A stretch of 64,000 bases of DNA from Peribacillus sp. FSL H8-0477 (GCF_038002765.1 NZ_JBBODE010000002.1:496001-560000); one strand, 5' to 3'. Numbered from the stretch's first letter, positions 36,019-45,243 are shown. The notes: generated by a model from the sequence alone, not told the origin. Made by a program: numbers and translations.

Positions 36019-36240
36019 TTATTTTCTTAATCGGCCAAGCTCTTCCGCAATGGCTTCCATCTCTCTTGGGCTGAAATTACCTTTTCTCATGACCATTTCA
36101 TAAATGTCACGAAGTTCTTCGTACATTTCAGAATTGAAATTGGTGGATTTAATCGCACCGAAATTCATGAATTTTAGCTTTGTTTTAATTTCATCCACCA
36201 TGTATTCGATGGTTTCGGGTGTGTTAGTAGACAAATCCAT
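36019..36240 (-). CDS. yfkK: YfkK-like conserved protein (UPF0435/DUF1128)
   Basis: This 73-residue soluble protein matches the DUF1128/UPF0435 family: TIEYMVDEIKTKLKFMNFG near the start and DIYEMVMRKGNFSPREMEAI near the end. The function is unknown and no catalytic motif is visible; it is predicted mostly helical. It is monocistronic with its own terminator. Its position next to yfkI/yfkH-type genes agrees with the B. subtilis order. Confidence 0.88.
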   Translation of the reverse strand: MDLSTNTPETIEYMVDEIKTKLKFMNFGAIKSTNFNSEMYEELRDIYEMVMRKGNFSPREMEAIAEELGRLRK

Positions 36241-36429
36241 TATTCTTCTTCCTTTCGCATCAAGGGTTCAATAATGTCCATTTTTTCATGATTAGTTGAA
36301 GAAGTCAATGAAAACAAATGGTTCATTTAGCCTTTTAGTCAATGATAATATAAAATAAATGTGGACAGATGCGATATACTTAAAGAATAAATTTCTAAAA
36401 ATGGATATATAGTAAAGGAGGACAAAGTG

Positions 36430-36822
36430 ATGAATCAACATTTCAATGAGAATAAAAAGAACAGTCAATTTACGAAAGCAGTATTACTAGGTGCGCTGGC
36501 AGGTGCGGTAATAAGTTTATTTGATAAGGATACAAGAAGCTCAGTGGCAGTCAATGGTAGATCCTTTGCTTCGGGAGTCAAAAACTTTTTATTACATCCA
36601 GATGGTGTACTGAATCAGGTGAAAGAAGCAACCGGAACAATGAGGAGTACAGTTGAGAAAATATCAGATGATGTTGCTTTCATTGCGGACAAAGTGGATG
36701 AGTTTAAAGAGGTGCCTTCTCAATTAGTCAAGATGGTAATCGATACGAAGGAATCGTTTGAACAAGATAAAGGTAGCTATACGTCGTCGACAGACATTCC
36801 ACAAAAAGAAACAACGCTATAA
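36430..36822 (+). CDS. YtxH-domain membrane-associated protein
   Basis: This 130-residue protein has a short hydrophobic segment (TKAVLLGALAGAVISLFDKD, about residues 15-34) typical of YtxH proteins, then a helical, probably coiled-coil region. Members are often stress-inducible, but their function is unknown. ATG at 36430 lies 8 nt after AGGAGG; a GTG one codon upstream is less suitable. It is followed 26 bp later by the yfkH-like gene, so they form an operon. Position corresponds to B. subtilis yfkI. Confidence 0.8.
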   Translation: MNQHFNENKKNSQFTKAVLLGALAGAVISLFDKDTRSSVAVNGRSFASGVKNFLLHPDGVLNQVKEATGTMRSTVEKISDDVAFIADKVDEFKEVPSQLVKMVIDTKESFEQDKGSYTSSTDIPQKETTL

Positions 36823-36848
36823 AATAACGGGCAGAAATCAGGTGAGAT

Positions 36849-37688
36849 ATGTCCAGTAATTTTGACTGGGTGCATGAATCCTTTTTAGTTAAACTGATGA
36901 AGCGGATACATGGAGATGACGCAGTGGGGATGGCCTCCCAATTGGCTTATTTTTTCTTATTGTCTTTATTTCCTTTGCTGATTTTTCTGGTTACTCTCTT
37001 ACCTTACCTGCCAATTTCACAAAACGATATCCTTAACGCGATTGGCAGTTTTGCTCCGCCCGAATCAATGAAATTAATTGAAGATAATTTAACAGAGATT
37101 ATGAAAGGAAGCAGACCACTGCTCTCCTTAGGAATCTTAGGAACCATATGGTCAGCTTCAAATGGGTTAAACGCTATTATTAAAGCTTTTAATAGAGCCT
37201 ATGATGTACCTGAGACGAGAAATTATATCGTGGCGAGATTCGTTTCGATTTTGCTGACACTGGCTATGTTATTTGTTTTTGTTATTGCCCTCATGCTTCC
37301 CGTTTTTGGAAAACAAATTGGTCTCTTTCTCTTTGATGCATTAGGGATGAGCAGTGAATTCTTGTCCGTATGGTTTGCGTTAAGGTGGGTCATAACCCTT
37401 CTTATTGTGTTGTTAGTCTTTACGGTTCTTTACTGGATTGCTCCTAATAAACGACTGAAATGTTTGACTGTCCTTCCTGGTGCTGTGTTTGCAACTTTCG
37501 GGTTAGGCATCGTTTCCTGGGGGTTTTCGTTTTATGTAGAACACTACGGTAATTATGCAAATACCTATGGAAGTCTTGGCGGAATAATTGTCTTAATGAT
37601 TTGGTTTTATTTATCCGGGATAATTATTATTATCGGCGGTGAATTAAATGCCATGAGAAGTGAAAGGAATAATCCAAAATGTGAGTAG
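36849..37688 (+). CDS. yfkH: YihY/BrkB-family inner membrane protein (YfkH-like)
   Basis: This 279-residue protein has six hydrophobic segments and the family's N-terminal AVGMASQLAYFFLLSLFPLLIF, plus WSASNGLNAIIKAFNRAYDV and a C-terminal YGNYANTYGSLGGIIVLMIWFY block. The family was once wrongly called ribonuclease BN; its true role, perhaps transport, is not known. It forms an operon with the YtxH-like gene. Confidence 0.9.
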   Translation: MSSNFDWVHESFLVKLMKRIHGDDAVGMASQLAYFFLLSLFPLLIFLVTLLPYLPISQNDILNAIGSFAPPESMKLIEDNLTEIMKGSRPLLSLGILGTIWSASNGLNAIIKAFNRAYDVPETRNYIVARFVSILLTLAMLFVFVIALMLPVFGKQIGLFLFDALGMSSEFLSVWFALRWVITLLIVLLVFTVLYWIAPNKRLKCLTVLPGAVFATFGLGIVSWGFSFYVEHYGNYANTYGSLGGIIVLMIWFYLSGIIIIIGGELNAMRSERNNPKCE

Positions 37689-37763
37689 TCAACCATTGAT
37701 TTCTGTGTTGAGTTTCCTTATGAAAAGCCATACTAAGAGGAGTTCAACTAGGGGGTTAAAAAA

Positions 37764-37853
37764 ATGGCGAAAAGCAGCACAAAGAAAAAGGGAAAGAAGC
37801 ACTCTAAGAATAAGACAAGTGGATCAGCTAATGGGAAAAATGCATACCATTAA
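37764..37853 (+). CDS. Small, highly basic 29-residue protein
   Basis: An ATG preceded by GGGGG at 8 nt opens a 29-codon frame. The first half is almost all Lys/Ser/His (MAKSSTKKKGKKHSKN), the second is Gly/Asn-rich, and it ends NAYH. It lies 75 bp after yfkH, just before a terminator, so it could be the last gene of that transcript. No homologue is recalled with certainty; small basic proteins of spores or of nucleic-acid binding are possible. The ribosome site and terminator are the main support. Confidence 0.5.
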   Translation: MAKSSTKKKGKKHSKNKTSGSANGKNAYH

Positions 37854-37861
37854 AGGTTTTC

Positions 37862-37893
37862 AAAGGCTGTCGAGATATTTCTCGTCAGCCTTT
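37862..37893. terminator. Bidirectional terminator between yfkH-side genes and yfkF
   Basis: AAAGGCTGTCGAGA pairs with TCTCGTCAGCCTTT (one mismatch) around a 4-nt loop, between convergent genes. Confidence 0.85.
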
Positions 37894-37909
37894 ACTCTAC
37901 ATATAGTTT

Positions 37910-39091
37910 CTATCTGGTATTACTAATGCTGTACTCCTCTGTACCTTTTTCTTTAAATAATCCTAATGAAATAAAAATAATTAGCAGCATGGAACTCATG
38001 ACGAAGAAAAATCCTCCTTCTAAAAATTGAATGATGATACCGCCAATGAAAGGTCCTGTTATACTTCCTAAACTGAAAAAAATACCGCACAAAAGATTTC
38101 CAGTTGGTAATAGGTTTGATGGAAGTAAATCGGCCATATAACTGATTCCTAAAGAAAAAGTAGATCCAACCATGATGCCAGCAGCAAAAAAACAAGTAAA
38201 TAACCCTGCAGTAGATTGATCAACGAAGCCTGCGATAGTGAAAATTAAAAAACCAGTGAACATAATAATCATCAAAATCTTATGCCGCCCATATTTGTCG
38301 CTTAGCATACCAAGTGGTATTTGCGAAATGATACTACCGGCAGCAAATGCTGGAATAATAATAGAGACACTTGAAAGGTCAAGTCCAGAACGTAAAGCGT
38401 AGACAGGAAAACTGCCGTTAAGTGTAGCCTCAAGAAAACCATAACTAAATGGGGGAAGAAAGGCTACCCATGCGTATCGGCTGACTTTAGTGAAACGTTT
38501 AAGTGTACCGAAAAATGAGGATGTTTCAATATCATGGTCTTGATCAGGAAAGGCGTTTTTTAAGAAAAAGACGCTCGTCCAGACTAAAAGGCTCATAAAG
38601 CTGGAGATAATAAACGGCAGTGCTTCACTTATCTCCAGAAGTTTAGCCATTAAAGGTCCGACAGCAAAGCCTATGCTAAAGGAAAGACCATAAATAGCGA
38701 TATTCCGCCCACGTCTTTGTAAAGGTGAAATCGCTGTAATCCAAGTCTGCGTAGCAAAGTGGAGCGTGTGATCACCAATTCCGATCAAGAGACGAAGAAC
38801 AAACCAAAACCAAAAGGATTGCCAGATAGGAAACAATCCAAGAGAAAGAATGACAGTAAGTCCTCCCGCAACAATTAACGGTTTGTAACCAAATTTCCTA
38901 AGCGGACCTTCCATCAAAGGTGAAATGAGTAAAATCCCTATATATAGTCCTGTTGCATGCAGCCCATTTAAAGAAGAACTAACACCATTATTTTCAAATA
39001 TGATTGCTATTACGGGCAAAAGCATTCCTTGAGAAAATCCTGAGATTCCAACGAGTCCGATTAAAATACTAATTAATAATTTTTGATTCAT
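37910..39091 (-). CDS. yfkF: MFS transporter YfkF-like
   Basis: This 393-residue protein has about twelve membrane segments, an MFS loop LQRRGRNIAIYG and the second-half motif PLGMLSDKYGRHKILMI. ATG at 39091 follows GGAG by 9 nt. Position between yfkH-like and yfkE-like genes, convergent with the former, matches B. subtilis yfkF. The substrate is unknown; efflux is likely from the family. Confidence 0.85.
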   Translation of the reverse strand: MNQKLLISILIGLVGISGFSQGMLLPVIAIIFENNGVSSSLNGLHATGLYIGILLISPLMEGPLRKFGYKPLIVAGGLTVILSLGLFPIWQSFWFWFVLRLLIGIGDHTLHFATQTWITAISPLQRRGRNIAIYGLSFSIGFAVGPLMAKLLEISEALPFIISSFMSLLVWTSVFFLKNAFPDQDHDIETSSFFGTLKRFTKVSRYAWVAFLPPFSYGFLEATLNGSFPVYALRSGLDLSSVSIIIPAFAAGSIISQIPLGMLSDKYGRHKILMIIMFTGFLIFTIAGFVDQSTAGLFTCFFAAGIMVGSTFSLGISYMADLLPSNLLPTGNLLCGIFFSLGSITGPFIGGIIIQFLEGGFFFVMSSMLLIIFISLGLFKEKGTEEYSISNTR

Positions 39092-39215
39092 CCCCAAGTT
39101 CTCCTTGATATGTATAATTTTTTACGTATTAAGTGGATTATACAATAGTGAAAAGGGAATATAGTAAAAATACATAAAAGTAATGTGTAAAATTTGTAAA
39201 ATGGAGATTGAAGCG

Positions 39216-40280
39216 ATGATTAATAAATTGTTTTTAATTCTTGTAGGTGTAGGGGTACCATTATCAGTTGCAGGTGCATTGCTGCAGTGGCCGAGTGTGT
39301 TAATGTTCGTCATTTATTGCTTAACTATAATCGCTCTTGCCAGTTTTATGGGGAGAGCCACAGAAAGTTTGGCTATTGTGTTAGGCCCAAGAATTGGAGG
39401 ATTACTTAACGCAACATTTGGTAATGCGGTTGAATTAATTATTTCTATTTACTCGTTAAAAGCAGGATTAGTCGGTGTAGTGTTAGCATCGCTGACAGGT
39501 TCCGTTTTAGGAAACTTATTATTAGTTGCAGGTTTGTCTTTTTTTATCGGTGGAACAAAATACAAAAGACAAACGTTCAATGTCTATGATGCCAGGCACA
39601 ATGCTGGCCTATTGATTTTTGCTATAGTTGTGGCTTTTGTGATTCCTGAGGTTTTTTCGGTTAATATGAACGAACAAGAGACGATGTCGTTAAGCATAGG
39701 AATCTCTGTGGTATTAATCTTACTTTACTTAGCTGCCTTATTCTTTAAACTGGTTACTCATCGTGGGGTGTATCAGCCAACTGAACGTGTGCGTGAACCC
39801 GATCATGAAGAAGAGGTACCAGAATGGAGCAAGAAGACAGCGATACTAGTATTGGCAGCTGCGACTGTAGCAGTGGCGTATGTATCTGAACATTTAGTTC
39901 ATACCTTTAGCGAGGTTGGAGAAAGTTTTGGCTGGTCTGAGCTGTTTATCGGGGTAATCATTGTTGCGATTGTCGGAAACGCAGCAGAGCATGCCTCAGC
40001 TTTAGTCATGGCATATAAAAACAAGATGGATATTACGGTAGAGATAGCAGTAGGATCGACCTTGCAAATTGCAATGTTTGTTGCACCAGTACTTGTGCTC
40101 ATTTCCTTGTTGTTTTCCACATCCATGCCGCTTGTTTTTACACTTCCAGAGCTAATAGCTATGGTCACTGCGGTGTTACTAATGATTAGTATTTCTAACG
40201 ATGGAGAAACAAACTGGTTTGAAGGTCTTACACTGCTTGCAGCTTATGTCATTATGGGAATTGGTTTTTATTTACTTTAG
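39216..40280 (+). CDS. chaA: Calcium/proton antiporter (CAX family, YfkE/ChaA)
   Basis: This 354-residue protein has eleven or so membrane segments and the two inverted c-repeats that form the cation site: GLLNATFGNAVELIISIY in the first half and IVGNAAEHASALVMAYKN in the second, each with the conserved Glu. An acidic loop (REPDHEEEVPEW) separates the halves. It exports Ca2+ in exchange for H+. ATG at 39216 follows GGAG by 9 nt. Monocistronic, ending in a strong terminator. Corresponds to B. subtilis yfkE. Confidence 0.93.
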   Translation: MINKLFLILVGVGVPLSVAGALLQWPSVLMFVIYCLTIIALASFMGRATESLAIVLGPRIGGLLNATFGNAVELIISIYSLKAGLVGVVLASLTGSVLGNLLLVAGLSFFIGGTKYKRQTFNVYDARHNAGLLIFAIVVAFVIPEVFSVNMNEQETMSLSIGISVVLILLYLAALFFKLVTHRGVYQPTERVREPDHEEEVPEWSKKTAILVLAAATVAVAYVSEHLVHTFSEVGESFGWSELFIGVIIVAIVGNAAEHASALVMAYKNKMDITVEIAVGSTLQIAMFVAPVLVLISLLFSTSMPLVFTLPELIAMVTAVLLMISISNDGETNWFEGLTLLAAYVIMGIGFYLL

Positions 40281-40288
40281 GGTTCATC

Positions 40289-40318
40289 ACCAGCCTGTGC
40301 ATGCAGGCTGGTTTTTTT
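40289..40318 (+). terminator. Terminator after chaA
   Basis: ACCAGCCTG / CAGGCTGGT with a TGCATG loop and TTTTTTT. Confidence 0.93.
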
Positions 40319-40330
40319 AATAAAAGAACA

Positions 40331-40375
40331 AAAATGGCTCTTGCTGTATGAAAACCTACAGTAAGAGCCATTTTA
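40331..40375. terminator. Second long hairpin downstream of chaA
   Basis: AAAATGGCTCTT-G-CTGTA pairs with TACAG-T-AAGAGCCATTTT, an almost perfect 18-bp stem with about an 8-nt loop. It is symmetric with A and T at its ends. It could terminate leftward transcription from the gene-free region to its right. Confidence 0.7.
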
Positions 40376-40785
40376 TATTAGTAATACGAGCATTTAATTA
40401 TCCAAAATGAACATTATTCTTGTACATGATTATTAACTTTATGGTTAGCAGCTTATCGTACTAATACGTACCAAAAATACATGCAATGAACAAGTTATTC
40501 TAGAATGTCACCATCCTTTTATTTAAGTATCACCAGCGAATTTCGTTAGTATAAGTAAGCATCGGTAGCAGGGAATTGTCTCTATAAGCATTCCTCCTAG
40601 ACTTAGATGTGTTACGAACGAGCTTCGCCTCCTTCATATTAAGGTAAAGTCAGTATATAACATATATAAAGTTTTGTAAATATTCAGTTAATAAAAAAGT
40701 TAAAATTTTTATCTAACGTGCATAAGATGGACGGACTTGGCAGAAGCTAAAAACAAAATTGACTACTCTTTAAAGGGAGTGCCAC
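40376..40785. other. Gene-free region before yfkD
   Basis: About 400 bp. On the minus strand a 35-codon frame (40530-40637) begins MKEAKLVRN but lacks a ribosome site. Downstream of it (leftward) is the symmetric hairpin at 40331-40375, so a small RNA or small gene on the minus strand is conceivable. Otherwise I see only AT-rich spacer and the GGGAG ribosome site of yfkD. Confidence 0.35.
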
Positions 40786-41598
40786 ATGAAACGATTTATA
40801 TGTTTAGCTGCTATGTTGATATTGCTGCTGATTGGACAACAGACCTTTGCAGAAACTGCACCTTCAAACAAAGCTCCTGAGGCGAGTAAGACAAAGATTC
40901 CGTCTTCTGTCTTAAATATTGCTAAGGAAAATACATACCCAAATCCGACTCAGGATTTGCCGTATCTCATGCCCAGCAAGTTTGCAAAGTCATTAATAAA
41001 AACAACTGATATTAAGATTGAAAACCCAGAACTCATTCATATGCTGAATGAAACGGCGATATCAAAAGCTCCGTTGGTTATTGGATACAGGGCTACCATC
41101 TATTTAGGTCACTGGGCTTTAAATTACCAATCAACGGAAACGTCTCCTAATTGGGAGTACCAGCAAGTGAATACCAATTTTTTTGACAATCGCGGCACAG
41201 ATACCATCTATCCACTTCATTATAATCAACAAGCTCAAAAAGTAATTCGTGGTGGACTGACTGCAAAAATACCTGCTACTGCAGATGTACAAAAAATGAT
41301 GCTGCTTAAAGCATCTGAAAAAACCAATTTGCCTCTTTCCTTTGAGACAATTATTGGAGGCGGTACAAAAAAAGACCAGACATATAATGTTCCTTCGCAG
41401 CGTCTAGGCTACCTAAATGCTTACGTGCCTGCAATCAATGAGAAGGGGAAGGTCACATATGGCGAGGTATATCTAATCCTAAAAGGGAATACACGAACAA
41501 TTGACATTAAAAACATCACTTCCCAAGGAATAGGTGCTTGGATTCCAATTCAAGATCATCTAACTTTTAGTTTTACCGCTGCCCAGCAGCCACGCTAA
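40786..41598 (+). CDS. yfkD: YfkD-like exported protein
   Basis: This 270-residue protein has a clear signal peptide (MKRFICLAAMLILLLIGQQTFA, cleavage probably after FAE or ETA). The mature region has features of the YfkD family, including a VIGYRATIYLGHWALNYQS segment. The function is unknown; B. subtilis yfkD is, as I recall, a stress- or sporulation-associated gene. It is monocistronic with its own terminator. Confidence 0.85.
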   Translation: MKRFICLAAMLILLLIGQQTFAETAPSNKAPEASKTKIPSSVLNIAKENTYPNPTQDLPYLMPSKFAKSLIKTTDIKIENPELIHMLNETAISKAPLVIGYRATIYLGHWALNYQSTETSPNWEYQQVNTNFFDNRGTDTIYPLHYNQQAQKVIRGGLTAKIPATADVQKMMLLKASEKTNLPLSFETIIGGGTKKDQTYNVPSQRLGYLNAYVPAINEKGKVTYGEVYLILKGNTRTIDIKNITSQGIGAWIPIQDHLTFSFTAAQQPR

Positions 41599-41606
41599 CC
41601 TACTAA

Positions 41607-41635
41607 AAAACAGGACCTAAGCAGGCCCTGTTTTT
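41607..41635. terminator. Bidirectional terminator between yfkD and yfkAB
   Basis: AAAACAGG-A-CCT and AGG-C-CCTGTTTTT pair, flanked by A-run and T-run, between convergent genes. Confidence 0.85.
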
Positions 41636-41636
41636 G

Positions 41637-42761
41637 TTAGATGTTTGATTTGTTTTCTAAAAAGTTTATCTCCGGATAATAAGCATTTTTAACGAGTACA
41701 TTTGGTCCTAGACATTTAACGGCGGGACAATGGCAACTCAGTGATTTTGCAAGTTTTGACTTCATCCACGTTTCATACGACTCCGTCAGCGGTTGATTGA
41801 TTATATTCCCAAGCCCTGGTGCATCTCCAAAGTCGGTCACAATTACATCACCAGTGAAAATATTAACATTCAAACGAGAGCGGCCATCGGGATCATTTCG
41901 AACAGTGACGTTCTTGCTGTCATATAGTCTTTGAAGCAGCCTAAGGTCTTCCGGATCGTTGCTGCACGGGTATAACGGAAGTGTGCCAAATAACATCCAC
42001 GTATTTTCATCACGAATATCAAGTAAATGATGAATCGCTTCCCGCATTTCAGGTAATGGAAGTGTTTCTAAAGCCGAAGCAAAATCACTTGGATACATTG
42101 GATGCACTTCATGTCGCTGACAACCCATTTCCTCAACAATTTGTTTATGGATATGTTCAAGATAAGGAAGCGTTGATTTATTGAGCATAGTTTCTGCAGA
42201 GACAAGTACTCCCGCTTCGGTCAAAGCGCGTGAATTGGTAATCATTTTATCGAATAGTTTTGCTCGTTGTTCTCGCGTAGGCTTCCGGTCCATCATGGCG
42301 AACCCAACATCAATAAATTCATCGAGCGTTCCCCAGTTATGCGAAATATGTAAAACATCTAGATAGGGAATAATTTCTTCATAACGTTCAAGATCCAAAG
42401 TCAGATTTGAATTGATTTGTGTCCGTACACCTCTTTCATGGGCATACTTCAGAAGGGGGACAACATAATTTTTTACACTTTTTCTGGAAAGCATCGGTTC
42501 ACCGCCGGTTATGCTGAGCGAACGTAAGGAAGGAATTTCTTCAAGACGTTGAAGAAGCAATTCTATTGGCAGCGCATTTGGATCCTTAGGCTGCAGCGTA
42601 TATCCTACAGCACAATGCTCACAGCGCATATTGCATAGCGTAGTCGTTGTAAACTCAATATTAGTCAATGTCATCTTGCCGTATTGTTCTATATCCATAT
42701 AGGCTTCCCATGGATCATGTAACGGGGTGATTTTAAGTGGTTGATTTTTCAATAGTGTCAT
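41637..42761 (-). CDS. yfkAB: Radical SAM protein YfkAB
   Basis: This 374-residue radical-SAM protein has CNMRCEHCAVGY (CxxxCxxC for the 4Fe-4S cluster) near residue 45-56, SITGGEPMLSRK as the SAM-binding motif, and a C-terminal cysteine cluster ending SCHCPAVKCLGPN, a possible auxiliary cluster. The reaction is unknown. ATG at 42761 follows AAGGAG by about 10 nt. In B. subtilis 168 the gene was first annotated as two, yfkA and yfkB; here it is one uninterrupted frame. Confidence 0.9.
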   Translation of the reverse strand: MTLLKNQPLKITPLHDPWEAYMDIEQYGKMTLTNIEFTTTTLCNMRCEHCAVGYTLQPKDPNALPIELLLQRLEEIPSLRSLSITGGEPMLSRKSVKNYVVPLLKYAHERGVRTQINSNLTLDLERYEEIIPYLDVLHISHNWGTLDEFIDVGFAMMDRKPTREQRAKLFDKMITNSRALTEAGVLVSAETMLNKSTLPYLEHIHKQIVEEMGCQRHEVHPMYPSDFASALETLPLPEMREAIHHLLDIRDENTWMLFGTLPLYPCSNDPEDLRLLQRLYDSKNVTVRNDPDGRSRLNVNIFTGDVIVTDFGDAPGLGNIINQPLTESYETWMKSKLAKSLSCHCPAVKCLGPNVLVKNAYYPEINFLENKSNI

Positions 42762-42905
42762 TGTATGGTTTCTCCTTACATAAGATGGCACTACTCATTA
42801 TGGACTACCGAGAAATAATGTCAATGTGAAATCATACGTGTAAGAGGTATTGAACTTTTTCCTTTTGTTCGGTACGATAGAAGAACAATGAAAGGAGAGT
42901 GCCCC

Positions 42906-43091
42906 ATGGGAAAATCCATCTATAAAAAAGACGACCAACTGAGCTATTTAAAAGAGCGCCTGGCGATGTTCCTGGAGGTTCTTGAAAATATTGATCCTGA
43001 AACTACAGAACTTGATGATATCGATCGTCTAATTACGATCATTGATGAACTAGAAACAAAAATAGAGCAATTTAAAAAACGCAGTGAATAA
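42906..43091 (+). CDS. Small SE1561/YfjT-like protein
   Basis: This 61-residue acidic, helical protein (LSYLKERLAMFLEVLENI, then DIDRLITIIDELETKIEQF) is preceded by AAAGGAG at 8 nt. It fits the SE1561 family of short Firmicutes proteins, and its place divergent from yfkAB corresponds to B. subtilis yfjT. Function unknown; it could form a coiled coil. A terminator follows. Confidence 0.78.
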   Translation: MGKSIYKKDDQLSYLKERLAMFLEVLENIDPETTELDDIDRLITIIDELETKIEQFKKRSE

Positions 43092-43129
43092 ATTAAATAT
43101 ATGTATTGCCAGTTAAAACATGAGAAAAC

Positions 43130-43169
43130 AGCTTCGTGTCACCATTTGGGTGACGCGGGGCTTTTTTTT
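43130..43169 (+). terminator. Terminator after the yfjT-like gene
   Basis: AGCTTCGTGTCACC pairs with GGGTGACGCGGGGCT (one bulge and G-U pairs), followed by TTTTTTT. Confidence 0.88.
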
Positions 43170-43351
43170 ATAAAACGTTTTTGCCTCTCTTCTCTTTTAC
43201 CATTTCTTAAATAACCCTCAATTCATAATTTTGTCTTCTTTTCGAAATAGTATGTTAGTTGTATAATAAAACGGGTATGCCAAGTAAGCGCATTCGTAAT
43301 CGCAGGTAGATTATCCGTTTTGCAAAGATAATTTTTAGGGGGAAGAGCAGG

Positions 43352-44923
43352 ATGAATATTGAGAAATTTCAAGAAAGCATGTATAGCTTAATCGTTGAAA
43401 CTTCAACAAATCTTCCAAAAGATGTGCGCAGAGCAATTAAAGCGGCAAAAGCACGTGAAAGTTCGGGAACTCGTTCCGCAATGAGTTTAGCGACAATTAC
43501 TAAGAATATTACAATGGCAGATGACAATGTTTCTCCAATTTGTCAGGATACAGGACTGCCGACCTTTAAAATTAAGACTCCGGTTGGTGTTAATCAGCTG
43601 GAAATAAAACAAGCAATAAAAAATGCACTTATTTTAGCAACGAAGGCTGGAAAGCTGCGCCCGAATGCTGTTGATTCATTAACTGGAGAAAACAGCGGTG
43701 ATAATTTAGGACTTGGCTTACCGGTGATGAAGTTTGAGCAATGGGAAAAAGATTATATAGATGTCCGTCTTATTTTAAAAGGCGGCGGCTGTGAAAATAA
43801 AAATATCCAATACAGTCTACCTTGTGAATTAGAAGGACTAGGACGTGCTGGCCGTGATTTAGATGGGATTCGTAAATGTATCCTCCATTCTGTTTATCAG
43901 GCGCAGGGCCAGGGCTGTAGTGCTGGGTTTATTGGAGTAGGAATTGGCGGAGACCGATCGGCTGGTTATGATCTTGCTAAACAGCAGCTTTTCAGAAACT
44001 CAGAAGATGTAAACCCACACGAAGATCTACGGAAATTAGAAGAATACATAGTTGAGAAAGCAAATGAATTAGGCATTGGCACGATGGGCTTTGGTGGGGA
44101 AACTACGCTGCTAGGTTGTAAAATAGGCATTATGCATCGTATCCCAGCTAGTTTCTTTGTATCTGTAGCGTATAATTGCTGGGCTTTCCGTCGGTTGGGC
44201 GTAGAAGTTCATGCAGAAACAGGAGCTATTAATGAATGGCTTTATCAAGAAGGGGAAACGATTGATTTTGCTGCTGAGAAAGAACTTGAAAGTGCGGGCC
44301 TTGAAATGGCTGCAACATCTGAAAAGCCTGCTGATACAGGCCGCGAAATTGTCCTTCAAGCGCCTATTACAGAAGAGAAAATCCGTGAATTAAAGGTTGG
44401 CGATGTGGTGCATATTAGCGGTCGTATGTACACGGGGCGTGATGCCATCCATAAATATCTATCTACAAATGATTCTCCCGTTGATTTAGACGGACAAATC
44501 ATTTATCACTGCGGTCCGGTTATGCTTAAGGATAATGAAGGCAAGTGGCATGTTAAAGCTGCTGGTCCGACAACGAGTATTCGTGAAGAACCATATCAAG
44601 GAGATATTATGAAGCGTTTCGGAATTCGGGCTGTTATTGGTAAAGGCGGTATGGGACCGAAAACCCTTGCCGCTTTAGAAGAACATGGCGGTGTGTATCT
44701 AAACGCAATAGGCGGTGCTGCTCAGTACTATGCAGACTGTATCAAATCAGTTGAGGGTGTTGATCTCATGCAATTTGGTATCCCGGAAGCGATGTGGCAT
44801 TTAAATGTAGAAGGTTTTACTGCAGTTGTTACCATGGATTCTCATGGAAATAGTTTACATCGGGATGTCGATCAGTCATCACTTGAAAAGCTGTCTAAAT
44901 TTAAAGAACCTGTCTTTAGTTAA
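43352..44923 (+). CDS. Class I (iron-sulfur) fumarate hydratase
   Basis: This 523-residue fused alpha-beta enzyme hydrates fumarate to malate using a 4Fe-4S cluster. The three cluster cysteines appear in SPICQDTGLP, AQGQGCSAGFIG and ETTLLGCKIG; the C-terminal beta region (from about 345) contains VHISGRMYTGRDAIHKYL and VIGKGGMGPKTLAAL. L-tartrate dehydratase is related, but fumarase is the usual role at this length. It is inserted between yfjT-like and pdaA relative to the B. subtilis order, where the main fumarase is class II. Such clusters are oxygen-sensitive, which fits the anaerobic traits seen in the window. Confidence 0.92.
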   Translation: MNIEKFQESMYSLIVETSTNLPKDVRRAIKAAKARESSGTRSAMSLATITKNITMADDNVSPICQDTGLPTFKIKTPVGVNQLEIKQAIKNALILATKAGKLRPNAVDSLTGENSGDNLGLGLPVMKFEQWEKDYIDVRLILKGGGCENKNIQYSLPCELEGLGRAGRDLDGIRKCILHSVYQAQGQGCSAGFIGVGIGGDRSAGYDLAKQQLFRNSEDVNPHEDLRKLEEYIVEKANELGIGTMGFGGETTLLGCKIGIMHRIPASFFVSVAYNCWAFRRLGVEVHAETGAINEWLYQEGETIDFAAEKELESAGLEMAATSEKPADTGREIVLQAPITEEKIRELKVGDVVHISGRMYTGRDAIHKYLSTNDSPVDLDGQIIYHCGPVMLKDNEGKWHVKAAGPTTSIREEPYQGDIMKRFGIRAVIGKGGMGPKTLAALEEHGGVYLNAIGGAAQYYADCIKSVEGVDLMQFGIPEAMWHLNVEGFTAVVTMDSHGNSLHRDVDQSSLEKLSKFKEPVFS

Positions 44924-44929
44924 ATGAAA

Positions 44930-44959
44930 GAAGCGCCATGGTTTGGCGCTTCTTTTTTT
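44930..44959. terminator. Terminator after the fumarase gene
   Basis: GAAGCGCC / GGCGCTTC with a 7-nt loop and TTTTTTT. The minus-strand small gene that converges here ends at 44958, so the hairpin serves both. Confidence 0.92.
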
Positions 44960-45125
44960 ACTCTTCTTTTTTCTCCTCCACTTCCTTACTTTCAATAATG
45001 GGAAATGGATCGATTCGTGATGAATCACTGCGATCGAGTCCAGATCTTAAGGCAAAGAAAAAAACACACCCAAGTAAACCGAGACATATAATAAATCCAA
45101 TCGTAACAATCAAAAAGTGCGCCAT
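44958..45125 (-). CDS. Small membrane protein, 55 residues
   Basis: MAHFLIVTIGFIICLGLLG leads into one transmembrane helix (about residues 4-26), followed by a polar, acidic tail ending EVEEKKEE. GGGGGG lies about 6 nt before the ATG at 45125, which decides the start although the frame is open another 76 codons upstream. It is divergent from another small membrane protein at 45244. No known family recognised. Confidence 0.7.
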   Translation of the reverse strand: MAHFLIVTIGFIICLGLLGCVFFFALRSGLDRSDSSRIDPFPIIESKEVEEKKEE

Positions 45126-45243
45126 TAGAATCCCCCCTATATAGAGGTATATGCAGAAAATCTGCTTTATTTCTAGAGTTTTTACTTTTATTGACGCGCA
45201 GAAACTAAATGCAACATATAGTGAAGAGAAAGGAGGGATACCT

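Noticed and set aside
40530-40637. 35-codon minus-strand ORF beginning MKEAKLVRN
   Set aside because: No ribosome site and no recognised family; kept only as a remark on the gap.
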